NCBI GenBank assembly: GCA_002508635.1 | Contig: DACO01000074.1 | Location: 1-7,196 of the forward strand | DNA: 7,196 bases | Origin: Methanolobus sp. UBA118 | Lineage (GTDB): Archaea > Halobacteriota > Methanosarcinia > Methanosarcinales > Methanosarcinaceae | Reading direction: 5' to 3' | Shown: in pieces, positions 6,139 through 7,196 of the stretch | How positions within the stretch are numbered: the stretch's first letter is position 1 | How the letters are laid out: every line of letters starts with the position of its first letter | Made by a program: the position numbers and the translations under genes | Notes under the pieces: model-generated | What the model was told of the DNA's origin: nothing | The model's input: the letters and a program-made list of their open reading frames with translations, nothing else | The model's database searches: none

Positions 6139-7113
6139 GAGTATCTTCATCTTTTTGTATTCCATTACGGTGGATACGGGATGTGTATCTATCTGAATGC
6201 CGGCTTCCTCTACTGCTGCCACGGCATTGATTCCCACCATGACCGGAATACCGACCTTACCTCTCTGAACCGGTGCATAGAGGACGTCCTCGCTGGAATC
6301 TCCTATGCAGATGTGTCCGCCAATATCATCTTTCTTCGCTCTTTCGATAACGATTTCCGCTCTCTTGGCAGCGGATGCAGGTATCTCCCGCATATTCGCA
6401 AGCATGTAACCGCTACCTGTATCAATGGACTTCAGAATAGACGTGGATTTTCTTCTGAGAAATATCTTTATGGGATCAATGGAAGTTCCGCTATAGGATA
6501 TCAGGTCTACAAATCCTTCGGGTTCATAGTTTTCCATTTGCATCAGTCCGCCGAATGCCGGCATTGTGGGAATCCCGTTCTTCAGCAAAAGCCCGTCAAA
6601 AGTAATACTACATACTGTTGCTAAAGCAATTTTTCCTTCCGGGATGTAAATATCGTACTCGTCTGATTCTTCTTCAAGTACTCCTACTTTGGGACTGATG
6701 GATGCTCCGTGGGCCATGGCATATCTTATGACATCAGCAGCATTGTCATAATCATCCTTGTCAATGTAACTGATGTTTACGATAACGTTACCCTTGCCGC
6801 TGTCCAGGTCATAATCTGTTCTATAGATCAGCTCCTCTATCTTGGTGATGATAAAACCAAGCCTGTCGCTGACCAGTGCATCACTGAGCTCTTTTTTCCC
6901 ACGCTCTGTTATCGTTCGGCCGATGTATCCGTGTTTTTCAGTGAATCCTCTTTCATCAAGTATCCGCAAATGATATCTGACGGCTCGCTCACCTATTGCA
7001 TAACCACGGTTGTGCATCTCGTCAGCTATAAGACGTGCACCTACCGGTTTATCACTTTCACTTATGATGCGCATTATTTCCACAAGTTTTCTTTCAACAT
7101 TAGGGTCCGTCAT
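6136..7113 (-). CDS. nrpR: Global nitrogen repressor NrpR, single-domain form (NrpRI type)
   Basis: NrpR represses nitrogen-fixation and assimilation genes in methanogens, releasing DNA when 2-oxoglutarate rises under nitrogen limitation. The 325-residue product begins with a winged helix-turn-helix (about 5-75; GERAVRYHLRILDERGF is the recognition part, HGYIGRTITERGK the wing). One NrpR effector domain follows from about 83 to the end, with the conserved stretch around FDGLLLKNGIPTMPAFGGLM (172-191) and later GGHICIGDSSEDVLYAPV (265-282). Methanococcus NrpR carries two effector domains on one chain; Methanosarcina splits them into NrpRI (with DNA-binding domain) and NrpRII. This gene matches NrpRI, so a separate NrpRII gene is expected elsewhere. 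ATG 7113 has GGTG about 7 nt upstream. It lies beside its probable targets amtB-glnK and nif. Confidence 0.92.
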   Translation of the reverse strand: MTDPNVERKLVEIMRIISESDKPVGARLIADEMHNRGYAIGERAVRYHLRILDERGFTEKHGYIGRTITERGKKELSDALVSDRLGFIITKIEELIYRTDYDLDSGKGNVIVNISYIDKDDYDNAADVIRYAMAHGASISPKVGVLEEESDEYDIYIPEGKIALATVCSITFDGLLLKNGIPTMPAFGGLMQMENYEPEGFVDLISYSGTSIDPIKIFLRRKSTSILKSIDTGSGYMLANMREIPASAAKRAEIVIERAKKDDIGGHICIGDSSEDVLYAPVQRGKVGIPVMVGINAVAAVEEAGIQIDTHPVSTVMEYKKMKIL

Positions 7114-7168
7114 TTTTCACACCATTCTAGGATATTCTTGTCTGAACAACTCTGATTATAGGTGGTGT

Positions 7169-7179
7169 CTTTATTTAAG
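7169..7179 (-). promoter_or_regulatory. Candidate nrpR promoter
   Basis: CTTAAATAAAG on the minus strand is a TATA-like box that predicts a start near 7149 and a leader of about 35 nt. The TGGTA-CTTGG motif of the nif and amtB promoters is not seen here, so there is no visible sign of autoregulation through that site. The right window edge limits the view. Confidence 0.4.
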
Positions 7180-7196
7180 TTGTATGTATGCTTTCA

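Noticed and set aside
6112..6624. 170-codon plus-strand open frame opposite nrpR
   Set aside because: The minus-strand frame encodes a clear NrpR protein, and the plus frame has no recognisable features.

Overview
The window is a nitrogen-fixation and ammonium-assimilation locus from a methanogenic archaeon, most likely in the order Methanosarcinales. This rests on four things: the gene order nifH-nifI1-nifI2-nifD, with two PII-like genes between nifH and nifD; an NrpR repressor with one winged helix-turn-helix and a single NrpR domain; archaeal TATA-type promoters; and a NifH sequence of the methanogen type. The genus cannot be fixed from the sequence alone. All seven recognised genes and the leading part of nifD lie on the minus strand, so the locus is read from right to left.

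Layout in transcription order: nrpR (7113-6136), a 403-base gap, amtB-glnK (5732-3976, 5 bases apart), a 247-base gap, a stand-alone REC-PAS-histidine kinase gene (3728-2247), a 491-base nif control region, then nifH (1755-934), nifI1 (923-606), nifI2 (586-206) and the first 69 codons of nifD (209 to the left edge). The nif genes are tightly packed. nifI2 and nifD overlap by four bases (ATGA), and each internal nif gene has a clear Shine-Dalgarno sequence.

How the genes fit together: NrpR is the 2-oxoglutarate-responsive repressor of nitrogen genes, AmtB imports ammonium, GlnK gates AmtB, and NifI1/NifI2 switch nitrogenase off when ammonium arrives. NifH is the Fe protein and NifD the alpha subunit of the MoFe protein. 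The histidine kinase between the two nitrogen operons has no established nitrogen role; its link is by position only.

The least explained material is in the gaps. The nif and amtB promoters share a motif, TGGTA(A)CTTGG(A/T)AC, just upstream of the TATA box. The amtB promoter is enclosed by a perfect 11-bp inverted repeat. nifH appears to have two promoters and a long leader with a hairpin/T-tract. A 96-bp inverted-repeat element with a 21-codon reading frame lies downstream of glnK. A possible plus-strand small RNA lies between nrpR and amtB. All of these are inferences from base patterns and have not been tested.
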